Positions 35,901-45,158 are shown, counted from the stretch's first letter. The stretch: 64,000 bases of DNA from Patiria pectinifera (GCA_029964075.1 CM057130.1:6014001-6078000); one strand, 5' to 3'. Numbers and translations: made by a program. The notes: a model not told the origin generated them from the letters alone.

Positions 35901-38900
35901 CTTTTTTTTCTCCATAACTGTTCATACAAGGTACCTGTTATAACAAGGTAATTTGTAAAGTCCCAAGGACCTTATTATAAAGGTGTTCGACTGTACTCTG
36001 CCATCTCAACTTCATGAATGGTTACAACAGCGCCCTCAAATGTTGCTTATTAATTAGTGTACCGACACTTTTACAATTTAATGAGCCCTATTTAACGATT
36101 TCACTGCAAACAGGAGCATTGTAGGTGGGGACAAAAATTCTCGAAGAAAAAACATTTGCTTAATCATGTTCAATAGGTTGATTTATAGACTAATAGATGT
36201 AGGCCTATTATTTATGAAGGGATTCCCAGAAAATCTGATCCAAATTAGTTATATGAGATTTGAAGGTTTGCATGGTGAAAAGGTGATAAGTTGTTTGCGG
36301 TAGCTCCATGTGACAAGTCACTTTTTTGAGTATGTGAGGTCCTGGAAAGAACCGGAGGTTGCTTTTAAGGGTATGAATTGATTATAGAATTGAATGCATA
36401 TAAATTCCTAGTTCACCCACCTCCAAGGACACTTGCATCAAGTGCATTCTGGGTTTCTTCGTCAAGGTCACCCGTGACGTCATAACTCTCTGGGTTGATT
36501 TCTTGAAGGAGCGCTTGAGTCCGGAAGAAAAATGTGAAAATATGTTTGGAAAATACTAATGGTAAGGCCAAAAAAAAAACAGTCGGTCTCTGGTCAACGC
36601 GCGCGTCGATTTTAATCATGCGTGTCAATATTTTTTTTTTCAAAATTTTCCGCGGTAGCTCCAACAGCGCCCTCTCTTGCCGCAACTTCTCAAATTTTTG
36701 TACCAAGGAGCACCAAGAAATGGAAAATTGCACCAAGGCAAATGATCGAAGGCACCAAAGCAAATAATGGAGGACACCAATGTACATGAGGACACAAAAA
36801 AAGCAAAAACAGTACCGCACCTTGTCTGTACAATCCAAGCTTGAAAAAAAGCAACAACAACAAAAAAACTGCGCCGCCGCATCAATTCCGGAATTTTGGT
36901 CTGACCAGAGACCGAGTATTTTTTTTCTTGGCCTAATTTCTGTGTACAATCTCATCTACATTTTTATCGTATCACTTGCAAAGGTTAGTTTGTGATAATT
37001 CAGATGAGTTCATGATATACTAAGGGAAACAAAACGGCATTAAAAAATGATATTATTATAATGCAACTCACTGTTTAGGTAGTTGTCCAGATCCACAGCG
37101 TTTGGGCAGACTTTGAGTTCAAGGTTTGTAGACTGCGGTGGCCTGTTGCCATACACGTGATCAAAGACTATTGCCCTTTAGGAACAGATGTGAAACACGT
37201 GGCTTTTGTTAAATCCGATAGAATTAGTAAGAATAATAAATAAAGGGAAATGGATCATTTGGGAGACTTCCCATAGACTTGTGCACAAAATGTTTCCATC
37301 TTTAATGTCACCGAACCCCAATTATACCTTATCCTACCTTATCCACGAATTTTGGTATACATGTATTTATGTTTTGGACCATGAGCAATCGATCTGGCCT
37401 ACTTGCAAGACTAAAATGTTTTCTTAAATAGCAGCTGTGACATTAGGGAGACATTGAAAAGTCTCCCTACTGTCCGGTGCATGTCTCCCTCAGCCTATTT
37501 ATGACGAATGTCTCCCAAAGGTACCATTAACAGGTATAATTTATACATTTGTATATATTTATTTTGTGCAAATTCCATAAGAATATGATCAAATGCGCAG
37601 TCAGCTGCATGTGATCTCTCCATTCTCTGATTGTTTGTCACGTAAATTGTCACATTCGTATTGCATTGGGGAAAAGATCAGATGATTTTGAAGTGCATCA
37701 AATATTGGCCAGGTCATTACAAAAAAAAAGAAATTTACAAGACACGAGTTAAGAGAGAATGGTTGAAACTTGACTGTGCAATGATTTTTGTCGGATAGGC
37801 CAGTTTGTCACCTACATAATTATGTATAAAAGATACATTGTTGCGGCACTAAGGTCGGTTGCGATGCGAATTTGACGTCGCGAAGCATTTGCTGCAATAT
37901 TCGCCGGTTTTAATAGGTCTCTTATATAAATTCGCGTTGAGTGTCAACCGGCTTTTAGGCTGACATCGCTCGACTTCTATATTAGCACCCCCCCCCCCAG
38001 TTGCGATTTGCATACCTGAAAAGTACAAGAGTGGTGTTCTTGTCAAACTGTGGTTAGTGAAGCAGACAAAATAGCCAAACATTACCAGTATTGTGGTTAG
38101 CACCCTACAAGATGAACTGAAAATCGAAACTAAGTACCTGAATGTTACACAGCCGCAAGATGGCGACTCCCACTGAAAGGAAGCTTCGATAGTCTGCAAA
38201 GGCCGGTCTGACACCAAGACTCCCGGGCAGTCCTGCAGATATCTGACATCCCCAAGAGTTGGCACCAGGGTCACATCCTCACAGGTCTCGTCGGAATTCT
38301 CGGACGTCACGATAAACCTCGAGAACGGACGGTCTTGGTCCTTTGCTTTGATCCTCACTTTAAGGGGAACACAACAATCACAGAAGAATATCGATATCTG
38401 TTTTCTAGTTTATTCACGGGTTTTACAAACCTATATAAGAAGAGTTTGGTTGCCCATAGTCTGTTTCGACGGCTGTTACATGATTAAACAATTGAAGAAT
38501 ACAAAAAATGTAAAATTATAGTTTTGAAACAGCCGTTATATATGTTCTACAGAAGTTGTCAAAAAAGTGCGACTTATTTCAAATGGGTAAAATAGCGTTT
38601 TGGAATGGAACACAATGATTAACGTATGCTTTAACATGGGCGTGTATGATGTGAATTTTGAAGTTGAAAGTGACAGTGAAATTCGCCGTTGTTAAGCTAC
38701 AAACCGGCGAATTTCAATGTCACTGACATTTTTGCTCCAGATCACTTCTGTGCTCATGAATAATTGGGCATCAGTAAAAAACCATTGCTTTTAATCTGTG
38801 GAATAGCTTTACAATGGCAATGTATTAGGTTCATGGGCATATGGGTGCATGTACAAACAAATATTATATAGTAACATTCCACTGCAGAAGCTCTTTGGTG

Positions 38901-41900
38901 CCAGGTGCAGTTTGAAAAGAAGTACATGACTTGTTTACCCTTTATAGTTGTGAAGCAGATTACATAGTACATATAGGACAAGTAATATTCAACCGTTTCC
39001 TTAATTTTCGTTTATCTAAAATTAGCAGTCGGTATAGCGAGTATACATGCCGAAGTATGTGATATTCATGAACACATCGGAAATGTTATAGGCAAAATCT
39101 TCGATACTACGTAACTATATTCTGGGAACTCACAGTTGTAATGACTCTAGTCAATGACTCGACTCAGACTCAAGTCACAATTTTTGGTGACTCGACTCGA
39201 GTCCCATGGTAACTGACTCAAATCGAATCGAGTCACCGAGAGCAAATGACTTGACTCGACTCGAGTCCCCCATCAAAAGACTCGACTCTAGTCAAGGTTA
39301 ATAACACTGGAGTCCCAAAACTGTGACTTACGATACAAAGTTATTAGAGTTGGCATGCGTACTTCGCGTTACCGTCAAGCTGTGGCCGCTTATTGCGTAC
39401 AAATTAATATACGTCATATCGCAGTCTCTTGAGTCCCACCTCGTGGTTGTATAATGTAGCGCACAAGCAACTATCCTGAAACACGACTTTAAACGCATTT
39501 TCCAAATTCTTAGTTTCATCATCGGCTTCGGACGATTTTTTTTCTTTTCTGAAATGTATTCGATGGTGTTCAAATGTCAGTGACTCGAATCGACTCGAGC
39601 ATAAATTTGACTCGACTGGACTGGACCACACGGTGACTCGACCTTCTTCACCTAATGACTCGACTACTTCCTTCAAATGACTCGCCTAGACTCGACTCGA
39701 GTCACAAAATTCAGTGACTCGCTACAACTCTGTGGGGTGAGGCAGTAGCGGATCGGGGGGAGGGGCGTGGTGTTCCGGGTTGCAACATCCGTTCAACAGT
39801 TGAGACTAATGTTATTATATGATACTAGTAAAGTGGGGCCAAAAATAATAAATCGAGTGCTTTAGTTCCTTAATTCTCAAATTGCCTTATTCTGCAGGAG
39901 AAGTCTGTGAGCTAGATCCGGCCCGGGGACACGTGTTGATTCTCAACACTTTAGGGCTCGTTTGGATCAATCAGTTCGTAGGGGAAAACATTATATAAAT
40001 GTACAATGTACAGAAATTGACATTCCCATTGAAGTAACATGGCAATCGTAAGTAGTGCTCCATCATTTATGTGGTTTGGGAATAAACAGATAATCTTAAA
40101 TGCTACATAAACTTAGGAAATCGAACTTACGTTCAAATTGTTGGTTGGGTAGGTAACCATACTGAGCTTGGCTGACGACAAGCTCATAGGCCGGCACGGA
40201 AGTGACGTCACCTAGATCATTTGATCCAGTCTGGTGCTCTGCGAAGGCTTGGCACTCGTCCAGAAATAGGCCTGTTGGTGTATAAACAGAATTTGGTTAT
40301 ATTACTAGTTTTAATTTGTTTCAGGAGAGCAAGTGGCATTCATTGTATTGTTGTTGAAGGTCTGTGAACCTACGGAATGGGGGGAACTATGTCGTATAAA
40401 TTCAATATGCTGCATTTTGCAGTGGACGGTAGGATATTGCGTCGAATCTGCAAGAGAATCTGGAAGAGTTTGGTTTCATCCATCTCGGCCGCGCCGCCCA
40501 ATGATGATGATGATGATGACTCTGCTCTGTTCCATTTTTCACATTTGTTGAAATATCATAAGATGCACTTGTTATTGTTCAACTCGGTGACTGTACAAAG
40601 TAAAACTTATGATTAAGGTGCAGATAATACTATTTTAATCCTACACTTATCGCATAATACAGTATTACGAATTCGTTGAGATAACAATGATATCAGTTAT
40701 GTGTAGACATTTTGCTATGAGGATTTTCGGTGATTTATTTGCAAAGCCCTGATTAGCCCATGGTCCCAGGGGGCGGCGGAACGGGGGGGGGGGGGGGGGG
40801 GGGCAGTTTCCCCCAGATTTACCCAAGTGCCCCTTTTGCGGACATATGTGCTCCCTCGACCGAAAATGTGCCCCCTGAAGATAAAAAAAAATGGCTCTTA
40901 AAGTGTTCTGCAATTTGTTGTAACTAACTTATTTCCAAATTGGTATTGATATTTGAATATGAAAACCCAGCCCCCCAAAAACTTACAATGCGCCCTGAAT
41001 GGGCACATAATGCGTATTTTGCATAATAATGGCCGGTTTTGAAGAGCGCCCCCTCTTGGAAAATGGTACCAGCCTTTTTTCAAAGCTCGGCTTCGTTTTC
41101 CAAATTTCGCTTTATCACTTATAGCTTTTAATGTTCTGATCAAATTTTTAAATCAATCACTTGCTTCGTAATATCATACAGTTATGATAATACGGTTTGA
41201 TATTTCTGTAAGATAACATTGACTAATGTTGATTTGTAATCTTCAAAATTAGGCACCCAATAGCACTGTTAGCAGGCGGAGCTGAATGAAGACCGAGTTT
41301 TGGAAAATCTCGGTTGACGGTCGTCAAATTCAAATTGAAAATAGTATCTGACGCAGCAAAATGTTCGCCCATACGATCCGAGTATACTTGATGCACAAAA
41401 TCGTCGTTTAATTTCAATTTTTTTTTAAATGAAAGCAATGAATATTAATTATCAACTCATTTTAAAAAAAATTATAAGCAATTAGCTGTTAATTAAACCT
41501 ATATTATACTCGGAAATACTCGGGCGCTATCCGATTGTCGACGAAATGAATTTGGCAAACTTCGGACATTTTCGGAAAAAGGAGAAATTCCTCTCGTTTT
41601 AGTCACGTGATGTAAATTGTAATACAATGTATTACCGGTATACCGGAGGCTACCGGACTTAAGATTCATTAGGAATAGTCAGAATATTTTGGTCTGGGAA
41701 CCAGACTAAGGAAGGTGCACAATCTTGTTAATACTTGTGTTTTTGAGGGGCAGTGTTGCATTACAAGAGAGGAGACAATTTTATTTGTAGCGCGATCATA
41801 TGCTTTCATACGTGTTCGTTTAAGGGGCAGTTTTGTTTTCATCTCGAGGGGGCACATTTATAACCGCGAGAGGGGCACTTTTGTTGGCCTGAGAAAATTG

Positions 41901-42372
41901 GGGGGGGGGGGGGCAAGTCCCCCGGTTCCGCCGCCCCTGGGTACTATAAGGGATGCGTGAGGATTAGCCCCATAAATGTGGCCAGTTTACTGGACTGCCT
42001 CCGTAAACATAGGCCACACACCGACCGTATGGGAAACTGACTCGGCGAAATTTTGAAAGTGATTTCCACATTGCGACTTCAGACCCAGTTCATTTATGCT
42101 TTAAAAATACACTTACCCTCTTAATAACAAAATGAGAATCTGCTGCCAGTGTCAGTTGCCCAGCTGCTGCGTAATTTACGACATTTTCTGGAGCCTTCTT
42201 GGCAACTTGGTCGGCACATGGTGAGGATAAGACGATTGTTCCGGAAAACTCCCCAAAACAAAAACACATTAATCTTAAATTTAAAAACGTAAGAGAAAAA
42301 TAATTACTCACCACTACAGCAATGTATGCTTTGTAGAGCAAGCAGGCCCAGAAGAATGCTTTTATGAAACAT
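29831..42372 (-). CDS. Spliced gene: secreted Reeler-domain protein with 13 CC-x(9,10)-C modules (overall model)
   Basis: Nine exons join on the minus strand as 42372-42312, 40271-40131, 38357-38138, 37175-37072, 36513-36421, 35601-35428, 34542-31360, 30702-30543 and 29939-29831. Every junction is GT-AG and every phase matches, giving 4,245 coding bases (1,415 codons) without a stop. The order is: signal peptide (residues 1 to about 20), Reeler domain (about 26-165), acidic linker (about 176-240), then thirteen CC-x(9,10)-C modules whose CC pairs fall near residues 260, 312, 371, 425, 476, 619, 665, 739, 796, 1121, 1167, 1349 and 1392. Residues about 880-1100 are Lys/Arg/Glu/Gly-rich and nearly cysteine-free. 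Reeler domains occur in reelin, F-spondin and secreted defence proteins; the paired-cysteine modules recall ECM1 and albumin. I infer a secreted, disulfide-rich matrix or body-fluid protein; its role is unknown. An alternative first exon lies at 45219-45159. The 3' end is not fixed. Confidence 0.85.
30064..30226. repeat. Telomere-like array between inverted 16-bp repeats
   Basis: A short TTAGGG-type array with variants (30106-30148) is bracketed on the left by CCAATACCTATGTTCCCC and CCAATACCGATGTTCCCC and on the right by four inverted units of GGGGAACATAGGTATT. It lies in the intron between exons 8 and 9 of the Reeler gene. Confidence 0.85.
30543..30702 (-). CDS. Exon 8: cysteine module 12
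   Basis: A 160-base exon with acceptor TTTTTATCAG and donor GTGAGC, entering in phase 1 and leaving in phase 2. It encodes GQEQRGTAVAMGDRASITES followed by LRDCCVMEEEAERMRCVKRI and a terminal cysteine (DQRCSAI). The CC-x10-C core followed by a cysteine 12 residues later matches the modules of exon 7. The split Gly codon and then the split Ser codon restore the frame on both sides. Confidence 0.85.
31080..31216 (+). repeat. Dispersed repeat, also inverted at about 61700-61860
   Basis: AATACCTCGAAATCCGCA, CCCCCTGTCAAAAAGTGTG, a G run and CCCGGGATTT recur at 61.7-61.86 kb as the reverse complement. It is in the intron after exon 7. The open frames across it are repeat-derived. Confidence 0.7.
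31360..34542 (-). CDS. Exon 7: giant exon with ten CC modules and a charged region
   Basis: A 3,183-base open exon (1,061 codons), phase 1-1, acceptor ATATTCTTTAG and donor GTAGGC. It carries ten full CC-x(9,10)-C motifs, for example CCSIPRPNRRAQC, CCKVEDLYNKVMC, CCVHHGRVRRMRC, CCQLEDQERYQC and CCPLKGKHRHQC, usually with a cysteine 11-33 residues before the pair. Between modules 9 and 10 is a region of about 300 residues dominated by Lys, Arg, Glu, Gly, Asn and Gln with possible dibasic sites. Two acidic Ser-rich patches with SESLED-type repeats lie earlier, and a run of Glu/Asp (NESEEEEEDDEEEEED) lies near the end. There are about eight N-x-S/T sites (NVT, NQT, NDT twice, NDS, NFS, NFT, NES). 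The pattern suits a secreted disulfide-rich protein. Reading the exon as an intronless protein starting at 34576 would place intron sequence in frame, so I reject that start. Confidence 0.9.
34978..35335. mobile_element. Inverted-repeat element flanked by (CA)n
   Basis: TTGTATCCTTGTGGAGACAT near 35006 is mirrored by ATGTCTCCACAAGGATACAA near 35288. CA microsatellites sit just outside both ends (34981-34995 and 35318-35333). It lies in the intron between exons 6 and 7. Confidence 0.7.
35428..35601 (-). CDS. Exon 6: acidic linker and first half of cysteine module 1
   Basis: A 174-base, phase 1-1 exon with acceptor CACTTTAG and donor GTGGGT. It begins with a strongly acidic run (SEQDEEELDEDTTDVDFSDL), continues with a cysteine (GLCKEF) and ends in a basic stretch RRRWWRCCVREG. 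The CC pair is completed across the intron: CCVREGSKIKKC, a CC-x9-C motif split after Glu-Gly. That the motif spacing is restored exactly by splicing is good evidence for the exon and for the next acceptor. Confidence 0.85.
36285..36360. repeat. Partial copy of the 47.1-kb fold-back element
   Basis: GTTTGCGGTAGCTCCATGTG ... GAGTATGTGAGGTCCTG ... AAGAACCGGAGG matches one arm of the element at 47089-47271. It lies just downstream of exon 5, in the intron. Confidence 0.65.
36421..36513 (-). CDS. Exon 5: short acidic linker
   Basis: A 93-base, phase 1-1 exon with acceptor CGGACTCAAG and donor GTGGGT. It encodes LLQEINPESYDVTGDLDEE and then TQNALDASVLGG. It has no cysteine and no recognised domain; it looks like a flexible acidic spacer between the Reeler domain and the cysteine modules. 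A TAGGCCAAAA-type transposon (36562-36945) sits only about 50 bases upstream of its acceptor. Frame continuity with exons 4 and 6 supports it. Confidence 0.78.
36562..36945. mobile_element. TAGGCCAAAA-type transposon, second copy
   Basis: Ends AAGGCCAAAAAAAAAACAG / GGTCTCTGGTC on the left and GACCAGAGACC ... TTCTTGGCCTA on the right, with ACGCGCGCGTCG ... CATGCGTGTC next to the left end, as in the 17.0-kb copy. It sits about 50 bases upstream of the acceptor of exon 5. Confidence 0.78.
37072..37175 (-). CDS. Exon 4: end of Reeler domain
   Basis: A 104-base exon, acceptor GTTCCTAAAG, donor GTGAGT. It enters in phase 2 and completes the split Arg codon to read FRAIVFDHVYGNRPPQ, the last Reeler beta strand, followed by LELKVCPNAVDLDNYLN. 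A second possible acceptor (CAATAG, eight bases on) would break the frame from exon 3, so the upstream AG was chosen. The exon leaves in phase 1, the phase used by most later introns of the gene. Confidence 0.83.
38138..38357 (-). CDS. Exon 3: core of Reeler domain
   Basis: A 220-base exon, acceptor CCCCTTAAAG, donor GTACTT, entering in phase 1 and leaving in phase 2. It encodes LRIKAKDQDRPFSRFIVTSE, then a loop with CEDV and LQDC, then FQWESPSCGCVTFR. Features typical of the Reeler family are the F-x-x-F strand (RPFSRFIV), two spaced cysteines, and the signature Trp-x-x-Pro followed by Gly-x-Val-x-Phe-Arg-Ala (the Ala comes from exon 4). It is the most diagnostic exon for the domain. The length and cysteine number fit a complete domain of about 130-140 residues together with exons 2 and 4. 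Confidence 0.88.
39138..39725. repeat. GACTCGACTCGAGTC repeat tracts at both ends of a 270-bp spacer
   Basis: Two tracts (39142-39305 and 39583-39722) are built of GACTCGACTCGAGTC-like palindromic units separated by short A/T-rich spacers. Together with the spacer they look like one element with repetitive, mutually complementary ends. It lies in the intron between exons 2 and 3. Confidence 0.75.
40131..40271 (-). CDS. Exon 2: start of Reeler domain
   Basis: A 141-base exon, acceptor CCAACAG and donor GTAAGT, phase 1 on both sides. It encodes residues about 21-67: LFLDEC, a His (AEHQTG), then PAYELVVSQAQYGYLPNQ. The pattern Cys, then Tyr-x-Leu, then Tyr-x-Pro about ten residues on is the typical N-terminal half of a Reeler domain, where a beta strand and the Y.P turn precede a strand ending in F-x-L-x-I (completed in exon 3). 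The exon lies just outside the duplicated 3-kb unit, so it is single copy and shared by both first exons. Confidence 0.85.
40765..41941. mobile_element. CCCAGGGGCGGCGGAAC-ended transposon, copy A
   Basis: Inverted ends CCCAGGGGGCGGCGGAAC then a G run at left, and GGTTCCGCCGCCCCTGGG after a C/G tract at right. No transposase frame is visible. The left 320 bases recur at 43778-44087 in copy B, where the right end is missing. Confidence 0.7.
41967..42219. repeat. 250-bp block inverted relative to copy B (44810-45063)
   Basis: The block running from TAGCCCCATAAATGTGG to GGTCGGCACATG is present in copy B as its reverse complement with about two mismatches. In copy A it is bordered on both sides by GTGAGGAT (about 41959-41966 and 42219-42226), an 8-base direct repeat; in copy B only one GTGAGGAT is present. 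It lies in intron 1 of the Reeler gene, between exon 1A and exon 2. Confidence 0.9.
42312..42372 (-). CDS. Exon 1A: signal peptide, proximal copy
   Basis: Starts at ATG and encodes MFHKSILLGLLALQSIHCCS, then one base of a Gly codon, ending at GTGAGT. This is a classical signal peptide: a short basic n-region (H-K), a hydrophobic core ILLGLLAL and small or polar residues before cleavage. The phase-1 donor joins exactly to the two leading bases of exon 2 (Gly-Leu-Phe-Leu-Asp-Glu-Cys). Just upstream lie a 21-base hairpin in the leader, a 12-base palindrome and a TATA-like ATTATATCC about 100 bases away. An almost identical exon occurs about 2.85 kb further upstream, so the gene probably has two alternative starts. 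The splice junction is inferred from sequence only. Confidence 0.85.
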
Positions 42373-42387
42373 GCTTCAACCTTTTGA

Positions 42388-42480
42388 AAGGCTGTGATGA
42401 ACAGCCTTGATCGAACGTTCGATGGCTATGAGAGAACTTTGAAATTTGACTCCAACTTCGACAGCGACTTTGGATATAAT
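42388..42480 (-). promoter_or_regulatory. Leader hairpin, palindrome and TATA-like box of exon 1A
   Basis: Sixteen bases before the start codon lies a perfect 8-bp stem with a 5-base loop (AAGGCTGT, ACAGCCTT; 42388-42408). Immediately beyond is the perfect 12-base palindrome TCGAACGTTCGA (42411-42422), and about 100 bases upstream of the ATG is ATTATATCCA. All three are kept in the duplicated copy (about 45235-45327). The hairpin would be in the 5' leader; the TATA-like box is at a plausible distance for a start site near 42440. Function is inferred from position only. Confidence 0.35.
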
Positions 42481-42928
42481 GAGTTCCCGCTTCTGACAGG
42501 TGGACTTTTAGTGGCGGAGTGATTACATAAGGTGTTGTTTAGTCTAGTTATCAGGAGCTTGCGTCACTCCTTTGTTGGTCGATCAGGATTGTGCCCTGGT
42601 ACAGTCGCTAATTATCTGTCTTTTAGCACATGCGGTAAGTCAGCGTATTAGCCTTTACATCAATCAAGCGTTTCTTAGAAGGTGTTTTGTTGCACAGTGC
42701 CACTGACTTCAATTTGCACTCTTTACAGTCGGGATAATGGTATCAGGGATAGATGAAGAATGGAATGTCGGTCTTTGGAAGCAAATTCTATCAATCACTC
42801 GATCTATGTGCTTTCTGATAGTATCGGCGTATTAAGGTGGATTAAAAGTTTGATGGCAAACAAAAGAAACGGAGCCGCTGACTGAAGCCTTCATTTTCTA
42901 TTGTTTGCCTGCATTTCTACCAACCTGG

Positions 42929-43322
42929 GTCCGCGTATTTTTTTCCTCGGAGGGTTTGGGCCAAGTCATGCATAATTCAGTTTTTCCTTTGAATCATTGC
43001 AAGATACTGGGTCTTGTTCTCTTTTCCCTTAAATTAAAATTATCTCAACGATAAATTTAGATAGGAAAAATAGTCGATGAAAATGAGCAGCGACGACACG
43101 GATTCGAGCCCTGCAGGGATCTTTGCCTCATCTCACTATCCACTAGGCTATGTGTGGTACCTCGACAACAACCGTTCTTTAAAATGCATGTAACTGGTTG
43201 ACAAAATAACAACAATGCTCTTGATATCATTGTTCTGTTCTCATGAAAAAATTACTTGCCCGCTCGAAACCATTGATCATGACTTGGCCCCAATCGTCCT
43301 GGAAAAAAAATCACGCGATCCG
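42929..43322 (-). mobile_element. tRNA-like SINE core inside terminal inverted repeats (type 2), copy A
   Basis: Ends are inverted repeats of about 45 bases: CGCGTATTTTTTTCC, GGGTTTGGGCCAAGTCATG at one side and CATGACTTGGCCCCAATCG, GGAAAAAAAATCACGCG at the other. The core on the minus strand has GTGGATAGTGAGATGAG and the B box GGGCTCGAATCC. It duplicates with the 3-kb unit (next copy 45777-46170). Confidence 0.78.
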
Positions 43323-44740
43323 CCACTCGACACTACGGTCAAATTAGGAGAGTACATTTTGATGTAAACTTTAACCAGTTTAAAGCTGAAGTTAATATTG
43401 CGCGTTGAACACATTGAAACATGACCATGGGATTATGAGGTATCGATGCCGGCCATGCCATATAATTTATATTACAAAACATTTGGTTTCATCCATCTCG
43501 GCCGCGCCGCCCAATGATGATGATGATGATGACTCTGCTCTGTTCCATTTTTCACATTTGTTGAAATATCATAAGATGCACTTGTTATTGTTCAACTCGG
43601 TGACTGTACAAAGTAAAACTTATGATTAAGGTGCAGATAATACTATTTTAATCCTACACTTATCGCATAATACAGTATTACGAATTCGTTGAGATAACAA
43701 TGATATCAGTTATGTGTAGACATTTTGCTATGAGGATTTTCGGTGATTTATTTGCAAAGCCCTGATTAGTCCATGGTCCCAGGGGGCGGCGGAACGGCGG
43801 GGAGGGGGGGGGGGCTGGGGGGCAGTTTCCCCCAGATTTACCCAAGTGCCCCTTTTGCGGACATATGTGCTCCCTCGACCGAAAATGTGCCCCCTGAAGA
43901 TAAAAAAAATGGCCCTTAAAGTGTTCTGCAATTTGTTGTAACTAACTTATTTCCAAATTGGTATTGATATTTGAATATGAAAACCCAGCCCCCAAAAAAC
44001 TTACAATGCGCCCTGAATGAGCACATAATGCGTATTTTGCATAATAATGGCCGGTTTTGAAGAGCGCCCCTCTTGGAAAATGGTACCAGCCACCCCCTCC
44101 CCCCCCCCTCCCCTCCCATCCTCCCATCCCCCATCCCCTCCCCATCCCCCAGCCCCCAACACTATTTGTTTTTACAGAGGGCAAGTGTCCGGTGAAAAAT
44201 ATGTGTCGACCTTTCAGCATGGCTGTTCCAAAATAAAAGTGCCACAGTTGGTGATGCCCCCCCAGTTTGAAAACCGTTCCGCCGCCGCTGCATGGTCCTG
44301 ATTCTCATGGGTTTACTCCCCGCAAACACACACACCCAACCCAAACCAGTGGTGTACACAACGGTAGTTTACCTCTAGACGTTTAGTTATCCTGTAATTT
44401 TAAGGGGACACTTGGGGAGTAAGTTTGTCCGAATTACTGCATGATTTGTACAAGATAACTACAGTTTACAGATGGGGAATTCGATATTTTCTGCTTTTTA
44501 ACCAGGTGTGTAATCAGAGTTCTATCAAGTAATAGAGGCAAAATTTCAAATTCGGCCGCAAACACAGCTTTTCAAGGAATTTAGCACACATCCCTTGTTC
44601 GGCTCACATTCGGAGAGAGTCAAGAATTTGAGTCACATTTGGGGCTTAGTGACCTATTCCTAGGATCAGGAATAGTCAGAATCTTTTGGTCTGGAAACCG
44701 GACTACCACTGGGCCTGCGGCGTGCGTCCTGCACGCGTGA

Positions 44741-44914
44741 TTGACAGGTGAACGATCTGCGCGAGGGCATTGTTCAGTTGGACCGGTGGAGATAGCTCCA
44801 TGCATTGGACCATGTGCCGACCAAGTTGCCAAGAAGGCTCCAGAAAATGTCGTAAATTACGCAGCAGCTGGGCAACTGACACTGGCAGCAGGTTCTCATT
44901 TTGTTATTAAGAGG
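44741..44914 (+). pseudogene. Exon-like reading frame in inverted block, copy B
   Basis: An open frame ends PCADQVAKKAPENVVNYAAA and GQLTLAAGSHFVIKR at AGG|GTAAGT, a strong splice donor. The part from about 44812 onward is also present in copy A on the opposite strand (about 42216-42117, with Gly changed to Asp), where it runs parallel to the Reeler gene. The regular, alanine-rich helical-looking peptide suggests a captured exon of another gene. I do not recognise the family. Its donor phase (0) and lack of a good acceptor mean it cannot be a cassette exon of the Reeler gene. Confidence 0.4.
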
Positions 44915-45158
44915 GTAAGTGTATTTTTAAAGCATAAATGAACTGGGTCTGAAGTCGCAATGTGGAAATCACTTTCAAAATTTCGCCGAGTCAGTTTCCC
45001 ATACGGTCGGTGTGTGGCCTACGTTTACGGAGGCAGTCCAGTAAACTGGCCACATTTATGGGGCTACGTGAGGATAAGACGATTGTTCCGGAAAACTCCC
45101 CAAAACAAAAACACATTAATCTTAAATTTAAAAACGTAAGAGAAAAATAATTACTCAC

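Larger units (their letters stand above)
40469..43481 (+). repeat. Tandem duplication, copy A (contains exon 1A)
   Basis: This 3-kb segment is repeated head to tail at 43482-46340. The copies begin with TTTGGTTTCATCCATCTCGG and both end shortly after GGCCATGCCATAT. The two ends (40469-41082 with 43482-44087, and 42220-43480 with 45065-46330) are almost identical over hundreds of bases. The middle differs: copy A has 41083-41966, copy B a different 44088-44810. The unit includes exon 1A, its upstream region and a SINE-like element. Confidence 0.93.

Noticed and set aside
42117..42216. The CADQVAKK-type frame as a cassette exon of the Reeler gene
   Set aside because: Exon 1 leaves and exon 2 enters in phase 1, while this segment leaves in phase 0 and has no proper acceptor. 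Including it would break the frame.
40502..43530. CRISPR-like array suspicion from repeated short units (ATG)n and others
   Set aside because: The units are microsatellites in a eukaryotic context with no regular spacers.
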